Under the pieces are notes generated by a model. The model saw only the letters and a program-made list of their open reading frames with translations, did no database searches and was not told where the DNA came from. A DNA stretch of 64,000 nt from Takakia lepidozioides (Eukaryota; Streptophyta; Takakiopsida; Takakiales; Takakiaceae). Below, in pieces: positions 12,101-22,874 of the stretch. The position numbers and the translations under genes were made by a program. The stretch is from positions 33,213,053 to 33,277,052 of the forward strand of contig CM060732.1 in assembly GCA_030704615.1 (NCBI GenBank), in the 5' to 3' direction. Position 1 is the stretch's first letter, and every line of letters begins with the position of its first letter.

Positions 12101-12742
12101 CCACATTTGCTCACGCCACAACGCAGACATTTTGGTTCTGTAGGCACGACATAATGACCTGTGTATTTGGCAAGCCCAAGTACGGGATTCAGGGAATGCC
12201 GGAGCCTCCGGGCGTCTGGCCTGTTGCACCGGGTTGCAGCCTCTCTCAGAATGAGGCGGATGCTCTATCTGCAGCAGGATTTCGAATGGTGCAACGCACA
12301 AACATCCCGGCCGCCGCATTTCCGGTTCCTCAGACCCAGCCATTGCAGACTGCTCGGTCCAGTAGAGACGGATTGGACAATTCGCAACAAGTTGAATGAG
12401 ACTCGGATTGCCAATGCTCTTGGGATGGCTTGCACTATTCAGAGCTCCGTGGACGTACCCCCACCCGGCCTTGGGCGTGTGTATCGGATGGCAACGGCCG
12501 GCTCGGCTGTACGCGACGATGTATACACAATTACGATTGGAGTGGAGCCGACTTGCAATTGTACGGACTTCTCGTTGATGGAAGCAAAGAAGGGTTCGAA
12601 GTATTATCCGTGCAAGCATCTGTATTACATCTACCTGAAGAGGTTGAGGATGAACGTGACTATTGATGACTTTATTCATGCACCGGCGTTGAGCGTGAAC
12701 GAGCTGCACAAACTCCTCCTTAGGGATTCCAGAAATCATTGA
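9198..12742 (+). pseudogene. MULE-type transposase, copy 1 (element 1)
   Basis: Transposase of about 1150 codons starting at the ATG at 9198. It shows a WRKY/GCM1-like zinc domain (GHPWC, paired cysteines, then RACIHVGSHCH), a MULE-like catalytic core with VMFDHIK, FMADNAQAN and a C-x2-H-x3-Q segment (CGFHFLQ), and a C-terminal SWIM zinc finger (CNCTDF ... PCKHLYYIYL). One intron (11285-11370, GTGAGT...GTGCAG) is at the position equivalent to that of copy 2. Breaks: a one-base frame change near 9840 before the LTDMDRKHDGH segment, an in-frame TAG at 11512, and a frame change near 12370 before the SWIM region. Otherwise the reading frame is long and well kept, so inactivation looks recent. Confidence 0.85.
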
Positions 12743-12894
12743 TGGGGCAAACGGAATCCTCCATATGAATATTTTCAAATGCATTTTGCTGTATCAGATT
12801 TTTTTTTGCAGTGTAATGAAATGCACCCCAAAACTCCTGGAATGAGGCAATATTCCATTCAAACTGAGATCCAACAGAAGCAGTTGTGGGGCCA

Positions 12895-13340
12895 TTTCTG
12901 GAAAAATGGCGCCGAATTTCTCTTTTTGGGGCCGAAAACTGGCTAAGTCCCAACATGCACTGGTACCTGTGTCTGGGAAAATGGCGCCGAATTTCTCTTT
13001 TTGGGGCCGAAAACTGGCTAAGTCCCAACATGCACTAGTACCGTGTCTGGAAAAATGGCGCCGAATTTCTCTTTTTTGGGCCGAAAACTGGCTAAGTCCC
13101 AACATGCACTGGTACAGTGTCTGGAAAAATGGCGCCGAATTTCCCTATTTTGCGCCGAAAACTGGCTAAGTCCGAACATGCACTGGAAAAATGGCGCCGA
13201 ATTACCTGTCATGAGGGGACCTATAGCCGTGGAATTCGGCACCATTTTTCGCCAGAGAGACCTATTACCGCGAAATACGTCGCCATTTTTTCAAGTTACG
13301 GACCCTATTACCGCGAAATTTGGCGCCATATTTGCACATG
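12895..13340. repeat. 74-bp tandem array (Array III) near the right end of element 1
   Basis: Four to five units with AATGGCGCCGAATTTC and GGCTAAGTCCCAACATGCAC, decaying into related half-units up to 13340. The GGCGCCGAATTTC and GGCTAAGTCCC blocks are shared with Array I, although the unit length differs. It lies 3' of the transposase, inside the terminal repeat. Confidence 0.92.
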
Positions 13341-13537
13341 TCGCTGGGAATTGGCATGAGCGGAAGACGAAATATCATGAGCACAACTGTCAAAACTGCA
13401 ATTTTCCCTTCAAGGGGCCGAATAATATATTTGTTTTTCCTGACACATTGCATTAAATTATTGTTTTTTATTGTTTTTTATTTTCGAAATTTGTACTTCT
13501 GCTCATGAAAACCGATTGTCTTACTACTCTGCTCATG
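13341..13537. other. Subterminal region of element 1
   Basis: AT-rich sequence with scattered ATGAGC copies (for example GGCATGAGCGGAAG at 13353 and ATCATGAGCAC near 13376), related to the terminal repeat. No gene is seen. Confidence 0.6.
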
Positions 13538-13552
13538 CCGCTCATGCTCATG
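13538..13552 (-). repeat. Right terminal inverted repeat of element 1
   Basis: Reverse complement of the 15-mer at 3-17. A further inverted GCATGAGCAGA lies just inside at 13527-13537. Confidence 0.85.
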
Positions 13553-13566
13553 AAATAGCAAACCTC

Positions 13567-15272
13567 AGTCGGACAGCAAACCAGAGATGCAGACACAACA
13601 TCGTAAATTATGCAAAAAGTACAAAGATGCTAGAACAATGAAAGAGGCGGACACTTTGTTCCAGACAATTCGTGCCTGGTGGTTCTCTTCTGGAGCTGCA
13701 TCGCTTGAGAGCATGATAGCATTGGAAGATTGGCTGGCGTTTTGGCACTTCCGGTACAGATAGCGGGGAGCAGCCATGACAATGGTTCGAGGCTTCTATT
13801 GCTTGCTTTAGTCATACCTTTACTTTCCAAATTTTCTCTCCATGCTTTCTTTATGTTTATCCCATGTGCACTGTTCTGAAGTGTGGTTTTTCACTATGCA
13901 GAACATGTCCATTGAGGAAATGGCGGACATGTCATCTTGCAATTTGGTAGAGACTGTGCACAACGCATGGTTGCAACAGTCTGGGAAACGAGGTCGGGAT
14001 TTGTATGTGGCAACAACAGATGATCTGATACGTGCCTTGCAACAACAAACCAAATACCGGGATTTCTTGCGAGGTGGGGTTGGTGGCAAGGGTCCGGACA
14101 AACTGGAGTTGATGTTGCGTGCTGCAAGCAGATCTGGGGATCCAAGCAAAATAGCACGGGCGGTGAGCATGTATGCCCAGGGAACGCCACTTATTTCAAG
14201 AGTTCCACATCTTGAAGGGGAGGAGAGATTCGGCTCCTGTAAGAGGAAATTGAACACCCCACCTAGTTCGGAATCCGATTCGCACAGGGCAGACCGTGAT
14301 AACTTCTTGAAGCCTCGTGTTCCCCTGCATGACAGATCCATTTCTGGAATCTCCATTGTGGATGAACCTCCGACACGACGACAGGCTCCAGCATCAAACA
14401 ATACCACTGAAATGGTGCAGGAGAGAAACTACCCCCTTGATGTGCTGGAGTCCGCGTGCCCCGATCACATTTGGCACATAGAACTCACAAATGCAGGGAC
14501 TCGTGTGAAATGCACAGCAATCAGGACAACTAATTTTGAGAAGTGCACTTCATCTATATCCAGGGGCAGTGCCCGGACTCCTGTTCCGATTGATGTGTCC
14601 ATACGGCCAACCAGAAGCCAAGAACCACAAATTTTGGTTCTGCGCAGACGATTGTGGTAGATGTGTACATAGAACTGTGCAACCTTCCGTGGTGATGAAC
14701 CAGCTCCTCCAACCGTTTGGCTCGTCAAGATGGGAAAACATCTCACAAGTCAGGAGATTGCAATGCTGGAGGAGACAGACTTTTCCCTTGCAAGACAACC
14801 CCAACTGCATGCATGTGCTTCTACTTCTGCGTCCTCTCGGGTCCCTCCGGCAAATCCTCACTTGTGGCCAACCAAACGAGATGGAAAGTTGGTTCGGCGT
14901 TTCCCTCCAATCGCTGAACACTTCGGCAAAGTGAAATCCGCAAGAATGCTCCAAGCTCATGTTGCAAGCACCACGGAAGTACCCGATCCAGGGTATGGTC
15001 GGGTGTACACAATGATCACTTCGACATCTGTTGTTCAGGATAAGGCCTACGACATCACGGTTTCTAATTTCCCCAATTGCACATGTCCTGATTTTGTGAA
15101 TATGCTATCAACCAGTTTGGGCAAAGAGAGGAAAATTCATACCCTGCAAACATTTGTATTTCATATTTTTGAAGAGGATGGTTTGCAATCCCAAGCGTGA
15201 CCATTTCGTTCACCAGGCCTCGCTGAGTTTCAACGAGGTCAATACTCTGTTGCAGCGGGATACAACACATAG
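13567..15272 (+). pseudogene. MULE-type transposase fragment, copy 3
   Basis: Begins mid-exon at a stretch matching copy 2 (MQTQHRKLC ... TIRAWWFSSGA). It reads through an in-frame stop (WHFRYR then TAG), an intron before 13903, the region QQSGKRGRDLYVATTDD, and a SWIM finger (CTCPDF) near 15080. Frame changes occur near 14580, 14720 and 15130. It is closer to copy 2 than to copy 1. The missing 5' part should lie left of the window, on the far side of element 1, which appears to have inserted here. Confidence 0.85.
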
Positions 15273-15577
15273 GTAGCATCAACTATCACTTCGTGTATCT
15301 GGAATGTGGTGAATGTGCAATCTGCAATCTACAATCTGAAATGTGCTTTTTATGGACTATGAGTATGCAAGATGAAACCTTGGAAGGTATTCATGTGAGA
15401 GTATTGATAGATCCTGGGGCAACATAAAACTTCTTATCTAGAAAGGTTGCCTTGAAACTAGGACTCCCCTCATAAAAAGATGAAAGAGAGGAAGTAGAAA
15501 TGTCAAATGGACATACATAGGCCATTGAGACACTACCTAAAAAGGTAGAGTTGTCGATTGATAAATATAGAGAAACC

Positions 15578-16745
15578 CAGGGGTGCACACGTCAGTGACG
15601 TCACGTCACATCGGACCTGATGCTGACGCGACCAACGTCACGTCAGTTTTGCCGAAAATTCAGTAAAACATGAGTTAGATAAAAAATATGTCACGTAGGT
15701 GGACACGTTGTATTCCAAGCGACATCTTGGCAAGTGAATGAATTGTTTTATAAATTACTCCATCCGCCAGTATTTGAGGTCATTTTTAAATCATTATTGT
15801 TAAATTGGTACGACCTCCAAATGGTGGTGGTCGCAGAATTTATCTTATTTTTTAATAGTTGTGACCAGCAGAGGGGTTGTCGCAACATTTTTGTTTTTAA
15901 ACAATAGATGCGACCACCAGCAGGGGTGGTTGCAATTTTTTCTTTTCTTAAACAGTTGCGCCCACCGCTACTAGTGGTCGCACAATTTTAATTTTATTTA
16001 TAATAGGTGCGACCGCCATGGGGGGTGGTCGCAACATTTTTCTATTTTTTAATATCTGTGACCACCAGCATGGGGGTGGTCGCAACAATTTTCTGTTGTT
16101 TTTTTTTTTTTTTTTCCTTAAAATAATCTTTGTGACCACGAGCATGGGGGTGGTCGCACCATTTAAAAAAAAAAAAAATAGGTGCGACCACCAGCAGGGG
16201 GATGGTCGCAGCAATTTTCTGTTTTTTAATATCTGTGATCACCAACATGAGGGTGGTCGCAGCAATTTTTTTTTTAAATAACATGCAACTTACTCGCACC
16301 CAATTTAAAAATATATAAAAATGTGCGACCACCCTCTGCTTGTGGTCGCACCTATTAAAAAAAAATGAAAATGCTGCGACCACCATCTGCTGGTGGTCGC
16401 ACCCATTTAAGAAATAAGAAAAAATGTGCGACCACCCCCTTCTGGTGGTCGCACCTATTTTTTATTTTAAGAAAATTGTCCGACCAACCGTTGCTGACGG
16501 TCACATGATTGACAATATAAATCATAATATATAAATTTTACAGATAAATAATGAAGTCCACGTAATGAGGCCACATCGGTTGCCACGTCGGTTCTCATAG
16601 TAAATAGTCAATAGTAAAGTAAAAAAATAAACATATTTATGTACAGTAACGTCCGTTTAGGACGTGACGTGACGCACGTCTGTCGCTGACGTCGGACGTG
16701 ACGCTGACGCGTCAACGCCACGTCACGTCCAAATTTGCAACTAGG
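15578..16745. mobile_element. hAT-like non-autonomous element inside the gypsy copy
   Basis: It begins CAGGGGTGCAC and ends TTGCAACTAGG. The flanks GAGAAACC (15570-15577) and GAGAAATC (16746-16753) resemble an 8-bp target duplication with one mismatch. GACGT/ACGTC-rich inverted subterminal segments (15590-15660, 16650-16735) flank an AT-rich interior with palindromes. No transposase gene. The insertion interrupts the gypsy protease-RT spacer. The hAT assignment rests on the ends and the 8-bp duplication. Confidence 0.5.
15820..16480. repeat. Array of TGCGACCACC / GGTGGTCGCA hairpins
   Basis: About ten copies of a TGCGACCACC arm, a short loop (often AGCAGGG) and the inverse arm, separated by T- or A-rich tracts. 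The orientation of the homopolymer switches across the array. Non-coding. Confidence 0.88.
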
Positions 16746-16765
16746 GAGAAATCTTAGAATGACGA

Positions 16766-17799
16766 GTGGTCAGACTGGCTCGATATGACGTAATATTAGG
16801 CATGCCTTGGATGGATTCTCACAACCCTGATGTTGATTGGCGTCGAAAGATAGTCAAAACCCAGAATTGGAAAATATGGGGAGATCGAGTGAGGACACCA
16901 TATCGAAACCTACCATCATTTGTTATAGGTACTACAGCTATATGTAAGAAAGACTTATTATTTGTAGGTTTAATGAGAGACGTGGAAAATCCGAAAAAAG
17001 ACATGAATGAGGTCCCTATAGAATTACAGAGTGTATTGAAAGAGTTCAAAGATAGTTTTCCATATGACCTACCAGCACGGCTTCCGCCAAAGAGAAGAGT
17101 AGATCATAAGATTGAGGTTGTTCCAAGTAGTACTCCTTCTTGTAAAGTCCCTTATCGATTAACACCAAACGAATTGGAAGAATGTAAGGCTCAAGTCGAG
17201 GACCTACTATCAAAAGGCTTCATAAGACCAAGTGTATCCCATATGGAGCGTCGGTGCTGTTTGTGAAGAAAAAAGATGAAGCAATGCGCATGTGCATTGA
17301 TTATCGAACACTCAATCAGTAGACAGTGAAGAACAAGTACCCGTTACCACGCATGGACGATCTATTTGACCAACTGCGAGGAGCAAAATACTTTACGAAG
17401 CTTGATTTGAAGAGTGGATACAACCAAATTCGAGTCGCTGATGACGATGTATATAAGACCACTTTCTGCACTAGGTATGGACATTTTGAATACAGGGTTA
17501 TGCCATTTGGTCTTACCAATGCCCTAGCCATATTCATGGGCCTCATGAATGATATTTTTCGCCCATTCTTAGATATATTTTTGATAGTATTTTTAGATGA
17601 TATTTTGATCTATAATAATAGCCTTGTCGAGCATAAAAACCACCTCAAACAAGTATTACAAGTTCTCCGTGAGAATCAGCTATATGCCAAAGCATCTAAA
17701 TGTGAGTTTGGAAAAAAAGAAGTAGATTATCTTGGGCATCGCGTGAGTAGGAAGGGAATTGAAGTAATGAGTGAGAAGAAGCTATTCAACAGTGGATAG
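16766..17799 (+). pseudogene. Ty3/gypsy protease-RT segment of pol
   Basis: Protein similarity runs from VILGMPWMD through the RT palm: [21 protein letters not shown] and a FLDDIL catalytic box (YxDD variant), then [11 protein letters not shown] stop at about 17320 and a frame change near 17260 separate the N-terminal piece from the palm, and RNase H and integrase are absent. Pseudogenised. Confidence 0.88.
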
Positions 17800-17906
17800 C
17801 CCCTAAAGACATTACCCAATTAAGGAGTTTTCTTGGCCTTACCGGAATCTACAGACGATTTGTACGAGCATTCTCAAAGATTGCCCAACCTGTCGTGCAC
17901 CTCACT

Positions 17907-18640
17907 TCGGTAAGCTCCCCTTCAAGTCATAGTTGCTAGCTAGATGCGCGCGCCCCACTCCCAACCTGGCCGCCGGACCAACTTGGAGCTTCGGCTGCTC
18001 ACCGGGGCATAACGGTCCCCCTTTGTTCTCCCAAAGAACCCTCCACCGATTTGAAAAACGGGAATTCCCTTTGGTAGTTGGCAGTCCGGAACAGCTCCCC
18101 ACTCTTTGGTCGCTTTTCGGCTCGTTCGCTTACTCACTAGTTTTTGGTCACCAACGGGCTTGCACCGTTCTCGGGGTTACTACTCCCTATATATACTTCT
18201 GTAGCTGTGCGCGGGGGTTTCACAACCAGCCATGCCATTTTATGGCGAATCACCACGAAAACCCTTGACTCCCGGTGATGAGTCGCGGTGAGTCTTGGCC
18301 CACTCACACGGCCCCTATGGACCGTGATGAGTCCAAGACTCCACGACTCCCACCACGAGGTCTCGCCCCCCATGGTGAGTTCTATGCCACCCCCATAAGT
18401 CCCGCTAAGCTACCACCACCCCTTGTGGAGCCACCCCCACCGCAACCCGGTGTGCGGGGCTCCACCTAGTGAGCGCCTCCGCCTCCTTGAGTGCCTTGGG
18501 CACTCAAGGGTGCTTCAGCCCCCCCATACCTATTGCTGCCACTGCCCCCACCACAGGGGCAGCCCCTCATTTGTCCCGACCCCCTGCCCTCAAGGCAAAG
18601 GGCCGCGACACAACCATTGACAAATCTTTTGGGAAATGTG
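17907..18640. other. Unassigned GC-rich segment
   Basis: Replaces the expected continuation of the gypsy pol. It contains short inverted GATGAGTC / GACTC blocks near 18280-18350 and a TATATATA at 18190. No gene or known repeat is recognised; it may be part of another insertion or a solo LTR. Confidence 0.4.
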
Positions 18641-18676
18641 ATCCCTATGATTATCTATGCTGCACAACTGGGAAAT

Positions 18677-18700
18677 GTGATGATTGGCACCGATCATCAC
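18677..18700. repeat. Iteron C1 (24-bp palindrome)
   Basis: Left arm GTGATGATTG, centre GCAC, right arm CGATCATCAC. It lies in the MTase C intron homologous to the array-bearing introns of MTase A and B. One C-to-T change in the left half would fit CpG deamination. Confidence 0.8.
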
Positions 18701-18813
18701 TTCATTCAACAGAAACAGACTGCCTTTGTTAACAGAGGCATGATTCAGAATAGAAACATGGACATCATCTGCAATATTCATTTGGATGACGTGAGAAGAC
18801 CGGAGTAGTGGAA

Positions 18814-18837
18814 GTGATGATCGATACCGACCATCAC
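18814..18837. repeat. Iteron C2 (24-bp palindrome)
   Basis: Left arm GTGATGATCG, centre ATAC, right arm CGACCATCAC. Same intron as iteron C1, 137 bp away, a spacing like that of the element 2 iterons. Confidence 0.8.
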
Positions 18838-18919
18838 CAAACTGATGTGTAGCAGAGAAGAAAAATTAAGCTTTCCCAATAAGGCATTATAATATTTCAA
18901 AGACTTTGATGGATAAGAT

Positions 18920-20376
18920 TTAGATATTGGACCTGTATACAACACGCATCATCGCCCACTCCCCTCCAACTTGACTGTCGAAATCGTTCGACCTCAATAT
19001 GTTACCATCCTTGGAGAACTCGCGGAAGAAACAGTACCGCCAAGTGAGACATTTCCACTTTCTAATGTACGCCTCCAAGGACATCTGTGGTGGTGAGACC
19101 ATTGAAATATTCAAGTCCTTCAAATTCTGCTCCAGGACAAGAATGGCGCGTTTCTCCAACTGCAATGGGAACATCTATCAGAACTGCCCACGACAAAGCT
19201 AAAGGATAATTCATATACAATATGCACAATCCACAAATACCTGACTCCAAAATGTGGCCTTGTGAAGCCACTGATCGAAGACAATGTCATTTATTCCCTC
19301 GACCTTTGTTCCAGGCTGGATTGTGCTTTTTGGGAACTGATTCAGATCCTTCACCGTCTGATCCGAGTTCCAAATCTCAAGCCATCTAACTTTTGTCTGG
19401 GGGTCGACCATGGAGAGAGCCAGCCTGTGCAATTTCTCCTGTAATATCTCTGGATGTACATGCTTGTCATAGTGGGCTTTGATCTGGAGAAAGAACTCCT
19501 CCCCAAGTCCGGGATCCACAATTCTCAACTGCTTCAGGAAGGCAGACATCAGCTTCGTCCTCCTTATCTTGTACTCCTTCTTTATGGCTGCTCCAACACC
19601 TTTAGTAGTCCTTAGCTCTTCTGCTGTAGTGCGGTAGTGCGGTAGTACTCAGATTTCCCCCTCTCGGCGGCCTCTGCCAGTTCTTGCTGCATGTAACACG
19701 ATTGGATAAGAACACTAATGATTACAAATATGTTTTGAAGAAGATAGGAAGATATGGGTTGGGCCATACCGCATACATATACTCCAGAAATGCATCTCGG
19801 GTCAACGAGTACCAGGTCCCTGCAGCTCTTCCTGTTTCGCACTTCTTGATTACATCCGGTTGTAGCACTGTGCGGAACTCATCAAGCTTCATCAAGCCAA
19901 TTCTTTGAATACGGAAAAGTGTGTGGACCAAGCTCGTAGTAACATGCGATTTCTCTGTCGATCTGCAATTAGAGAACATACATTGTATAGGTTAGAAATA
20001 TTCAACGATTCGACATTAGATGCGCAAAACTTGCAATTTTAAAGGCAATGGGTTATTAGGATGTCCTACTTGTTCCTCATGCCATAGCAGTCAGAAGCCT
20101 TGCGATGTCATTCCCAGGATCCAGAACCATTGCCTCCACAGCACAATGCTTGTCCTTGTCTTTTGAATGGTGTTTCGCAATGTACCCCATCCAAGCAAGA
20201 AGGCGATGGTTCCCGTCCCAAACATAGAACATGTGGTTGCAGAACTGCTGAGTGTTATGTCCAAGGAGCAGGGAGTCCTCGAACTCGTCATTCACATCCT
20301 TCCAGCAATCATCCCAGTTGTCCGTTATCTCTGGGCTCACTTTTGTGCTGTTACCATTTTCTCTTGGGACCCTCAT
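18920..20376 (-). pseudogene. MTase C relic, 5' part (ParB-like domain and middle region)
   Basis: Reading leftward: a ParB-like segment with NTQQFCNHMFYVWDGNHR (near 20200-20270), a CRSTEKSHVTTSL exon (about 19975-19770), the ELAEAAERGKSEYYRTT and FLKQLRIVDPGL exons, and a LEKRAILVLEQ exon ending VVYR at 18933. Protein identity to MTase B is high over all of these. It is oriented opposite to the methyltransferase part that follows at 20405, so an internal inversion has broken the gene. Confidence 0.8.
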
Positions 20377-20404
20377 TTTTTCTTCTATACAAATTGGACC
20401 TGTC

Positions 20405-20980
20405 TGTTGCAGGTGAGCACTGGACCCTCATTCGTATGCGGTGTTCGAAAAACCTTTGCCGCTGACATGGTCATCCTTGACATCCCAGACGGCCAGCCTG
20501 TCCCCGACGTTCCTCCAAATGGAAAGACTCCGTCCTAGAACAGATTCGATGAGAACTACTGGAGTTGGGTATTCGGGTTCTGCAATAATTTCCTTTCAGA
20601 TGTAGGAACGCTCTTGCTCTTCCAGTCATGTGACAAGGATATTCGTAGGGGACTGGCATCATACCTGAAGTCGTCTGGGTTCGAAATTCTGAAGACATGG
20701 AATTGTGTGAACATCCTCTACCTTCTAAAAGGTGGTTTCCCTGGACAGCTGATATGGCACCACCCTCCTCCGTTCTATTTTCCATGTCTTCTTGTTATGT
20801 CTGCTGGCTTGCTCTACCACCATCTGTGATGATCGGCAACGACTATCACAAATACATTCGGTTGTAATTTTTATTTGCAGTCCATGTTTTGTTCCTTCCT
20901 GTGCCAGACATCCTCCAATATTTCCATGTCTCACCCCTATCTTCTATCTTTTCAAGACGAGGATGTTTGAGCCTCAATAA
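20405..20980 (+). pseudogene. MTase C relic, 3' part (methyltransferase motif IV region)
   Basis: Contains FVCGVRKTFAADMVILDIPDG (motif IV at 20479-20493), then YWSWVFGFCNNFLSDVGTLLLF, matching the MTase B exons at 32836-33060. A MFEP fragment near 20960 matches the start of the next exon in MTase B. A stop follows NGKTPS. The motif I exons are lost. Confidence 0.8.
20826..20849. repeat. Iteron C3 (24-bp palindrome)
   Basis: Left arm GTGATGATCG, centre GCAA, right arm CGACTATCAC. It lies in the intron after the FPGQL exon, where MTase B has an equivalent palindrome at 33252-33275. Confidence 0.75.
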
Positions 20981-21310
20981 GGACTCGCATTCCACATCCA
21001 TTATTTTGGAGTTGGACTCACACTCCACATGATTAAGCACATGGACTGACCCTCCACAGGACTCTCATTCCAAACTGGAAATCAGTGGAAATCATTAAGG
21101 ACTCATACTCCCAGTAATTAGTCAACAAGTGGACTCACACTCCCCATGACTAAACACATCGACTCATACTCCACATGAGTCAGCACTTGGACTCACACAC
21201 CCTCACATGACTGAAGACTCAGAATTCTAGTTAAGAATGGACACTCCTCAATAAGGACTCCCCAGTAAGGATTCACTCCACTAAAAGGACAACATAATAC
21301 ATTTGCAGCC
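20981..21310. repeat. Imperfect minisatellite of GGACTCACACTCC units
   Basis: Loosely spaced copies of GGACTCACACTCCACATGA and variants (GACTCATACTCC, GGACTCTCATTCC), about 30-40 bp apart. No gene. Confidence 0.7.
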
Positions 21311-21646
21311 CACATTCAGACTCATAGTCATTGAAGGGGTTGAAGGTCCAATCTTGGGACTACAGTCCTGAGGATTGGACATGAAGGGGTACAGCCTTGG
21401 ACCACACAAGTTTTCTGAAGAAGAAAACATGGAAATGTTGCAATCAATCTTACCTGGAACTTGGGTGTTCTAACCTTGGCTTCGTGAAGTTGCTTTGTCA
21501 TCCACCTTTGGCGCAACTCACCACTCTCAGCTTTTCCGCAAGTGCCTGCACCTCTGGTCAAGATCCTAAATCCTAAACCCAAACTAGAACACAATCAGGA
21601 TGCATGATCTCTGAACAGCTGAAGTTCCCTACACTGTTTGACGTCT

Positions 21647-22874
21647 TTATATGGATGCCATACAAGCGAGATGGTAAGTGTGCTTACAAGATGCCACCAC
21701 CATGTCCCAACAGTGGAAACCTTTGTGGCAAACAGGGCAAGGAGAGACCTTCAGGAAATCCTTGATGGACGTACTATCTTTGATCACTTGAGGATGACAT
21801 ATAGGCATAGGATAGATGGCGAGTCCTTTGTCCCCATTTGTCATGGCCTCAATCTGATCTTGGATAAGACTCCTCTCTGTTGTCAGCAACATCGACCACA
21901 TTCTCCGGCCTACTAATGTCCTTGTCTTCCTGGTCCCCTGCATCACACACAAGCATTGAACTCTTTTCGGTCTTCCAGCATTGAGCCAAAATTCTGCTTC
22001 AATTGATTTCTTCTGGTCAAGTTCCTTTGCATCTCAGACTGTCTTCCCTTTCCACAATTCAATAACCCAACACTCTCTTCCCCTTTTTGCATTAAGGTCT
22101 CTTCCCCGGCTCGGATTGTGGCACCCTTGTGGGAGAGTTTGGCCTTAGGTCTGCAATCTTTGTTCCGGAACTCTGCAAGACACCATTGTCTGTCTTCCAT
22201 TTGCACCCGAACAGTCCGCGTCTTCTCCATCAAGTCCAACTTCCTTTCTTTAACCTCTCCAACTCTTCCTTGCTCCACACATCTCCTCATACTTCAAATC
22301 ATGTAGTTCCTGAAGACTCGCTAGGGCAGTTGCAATACTCTTGCTCATGTTTTTTCCTTCCATCTCTGCAATCACTTGCTCAGGCGTTTGTTTCAGTCCT
22401 TCTTTGCCTCTACCTGGGGTTTTGCGTAGCCTGTCTTTCAATTCACAAACTCCTAGCTTTGGCTTACTGTCTGTGCTGCCAGGGTCCTTTGCTTCTCGAT
22501 GCCCTTCATTCTTTCTTTCTTTCTTGTTGCTTAGCTGTCCATGCTGCGTATGCTGCCCAATTGAGTTTTTGTCCAGTCCTTTTTTCATAGACAATACCCC
22601 TTGCCATCAAGTTTGCAATGATACCACCGGTTGGCTTACAATCATACCCATGAACCTTACTCCACAGGTCCTCGATTTTGGGAATCATACTCTTGTCAGT
22701 ACAACCCATGTAAAAGTAGCCATTCTTGTTTGCAGGTTGTCCAAACAACTTTGCACATTGTTCTTTGGCGATGTCTTTGTCTAAGAGAAGTTGTTTGGGA
22801 TTCTTGCCTGTCACATTCAGCTTGAGGACATCCCTGAAGTAATCTGCTGATTTGTGCCCCCCTCTTTCGCCCAT
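21647..22874 (-). CDS. Unknown protein with partial RING-H2-like zinc site, downstream of CACTA transposase
   Basis: Several leftward frames follow the transposase 3' end. The first (22874-22506) begins GHKSADYFRDVLKLN and contains GYFYMGCTDKSM; I do not recognise it. A middle part is charged and coiled-coil-like (LKDRLRKTPGRGK, LASLQELHDLKYEE). The last (21952-21647) has CPVCHKGFHCWDMVVASC then KHTYHLAC, which fits the first six ligands of a RING-H2 finger. The seventh and eighth ligands are not seen, so it is truncated or spliced on. Frames change near 22550 and 22270 without clear splice sites. It could be an accessory protein of the CACTA element or its decayed C-terminal extension. Confidence 0.4.

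Larger units (their letters stand above)
1..13566. mobile_element. Composite MULE-like element 1 (ParB-MTase plus transposase)
   Basis: The element carries two divergently transcribed genes: a leftward ParB-methyltransferase gene (6706 to 201) and a rightward MULE-type transposase (9198 to 12742). CATGAGCATGAGCGG is at 3-17 and its reverse complement at 13538-13552, each followed inward by another GCATGAGCAGA copy. By analogy with element 2, where 11-12 bp lie outside the GGCRTGAGC motif, the right end is near 13566 and the left end just before the window. Sequence homologous to another MULE exon resumes at about 13567, so the element is nested. The left flank and any target duplication cannot be seen. 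The two-gene layout and inverted ends are seen; mobilisation as one unit is inferred. Confidence 0.85.
15360..17906 (+). mobile_element. Degenerate Ty3/gypsy retrotransposon fragment
   Basis: A retropepsin-like stretch (LIDPGAT, with stops) at 15390-15575 is interrupted by a 1.17-kb insertion and resumes at 16750 with VILGMPWMDSHNP. It continues through the reverse transcriptase and stops abruptly at about 17906 inside a PVVHLTS sequence. No LTRs are recognised. Confidence 0.85.
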
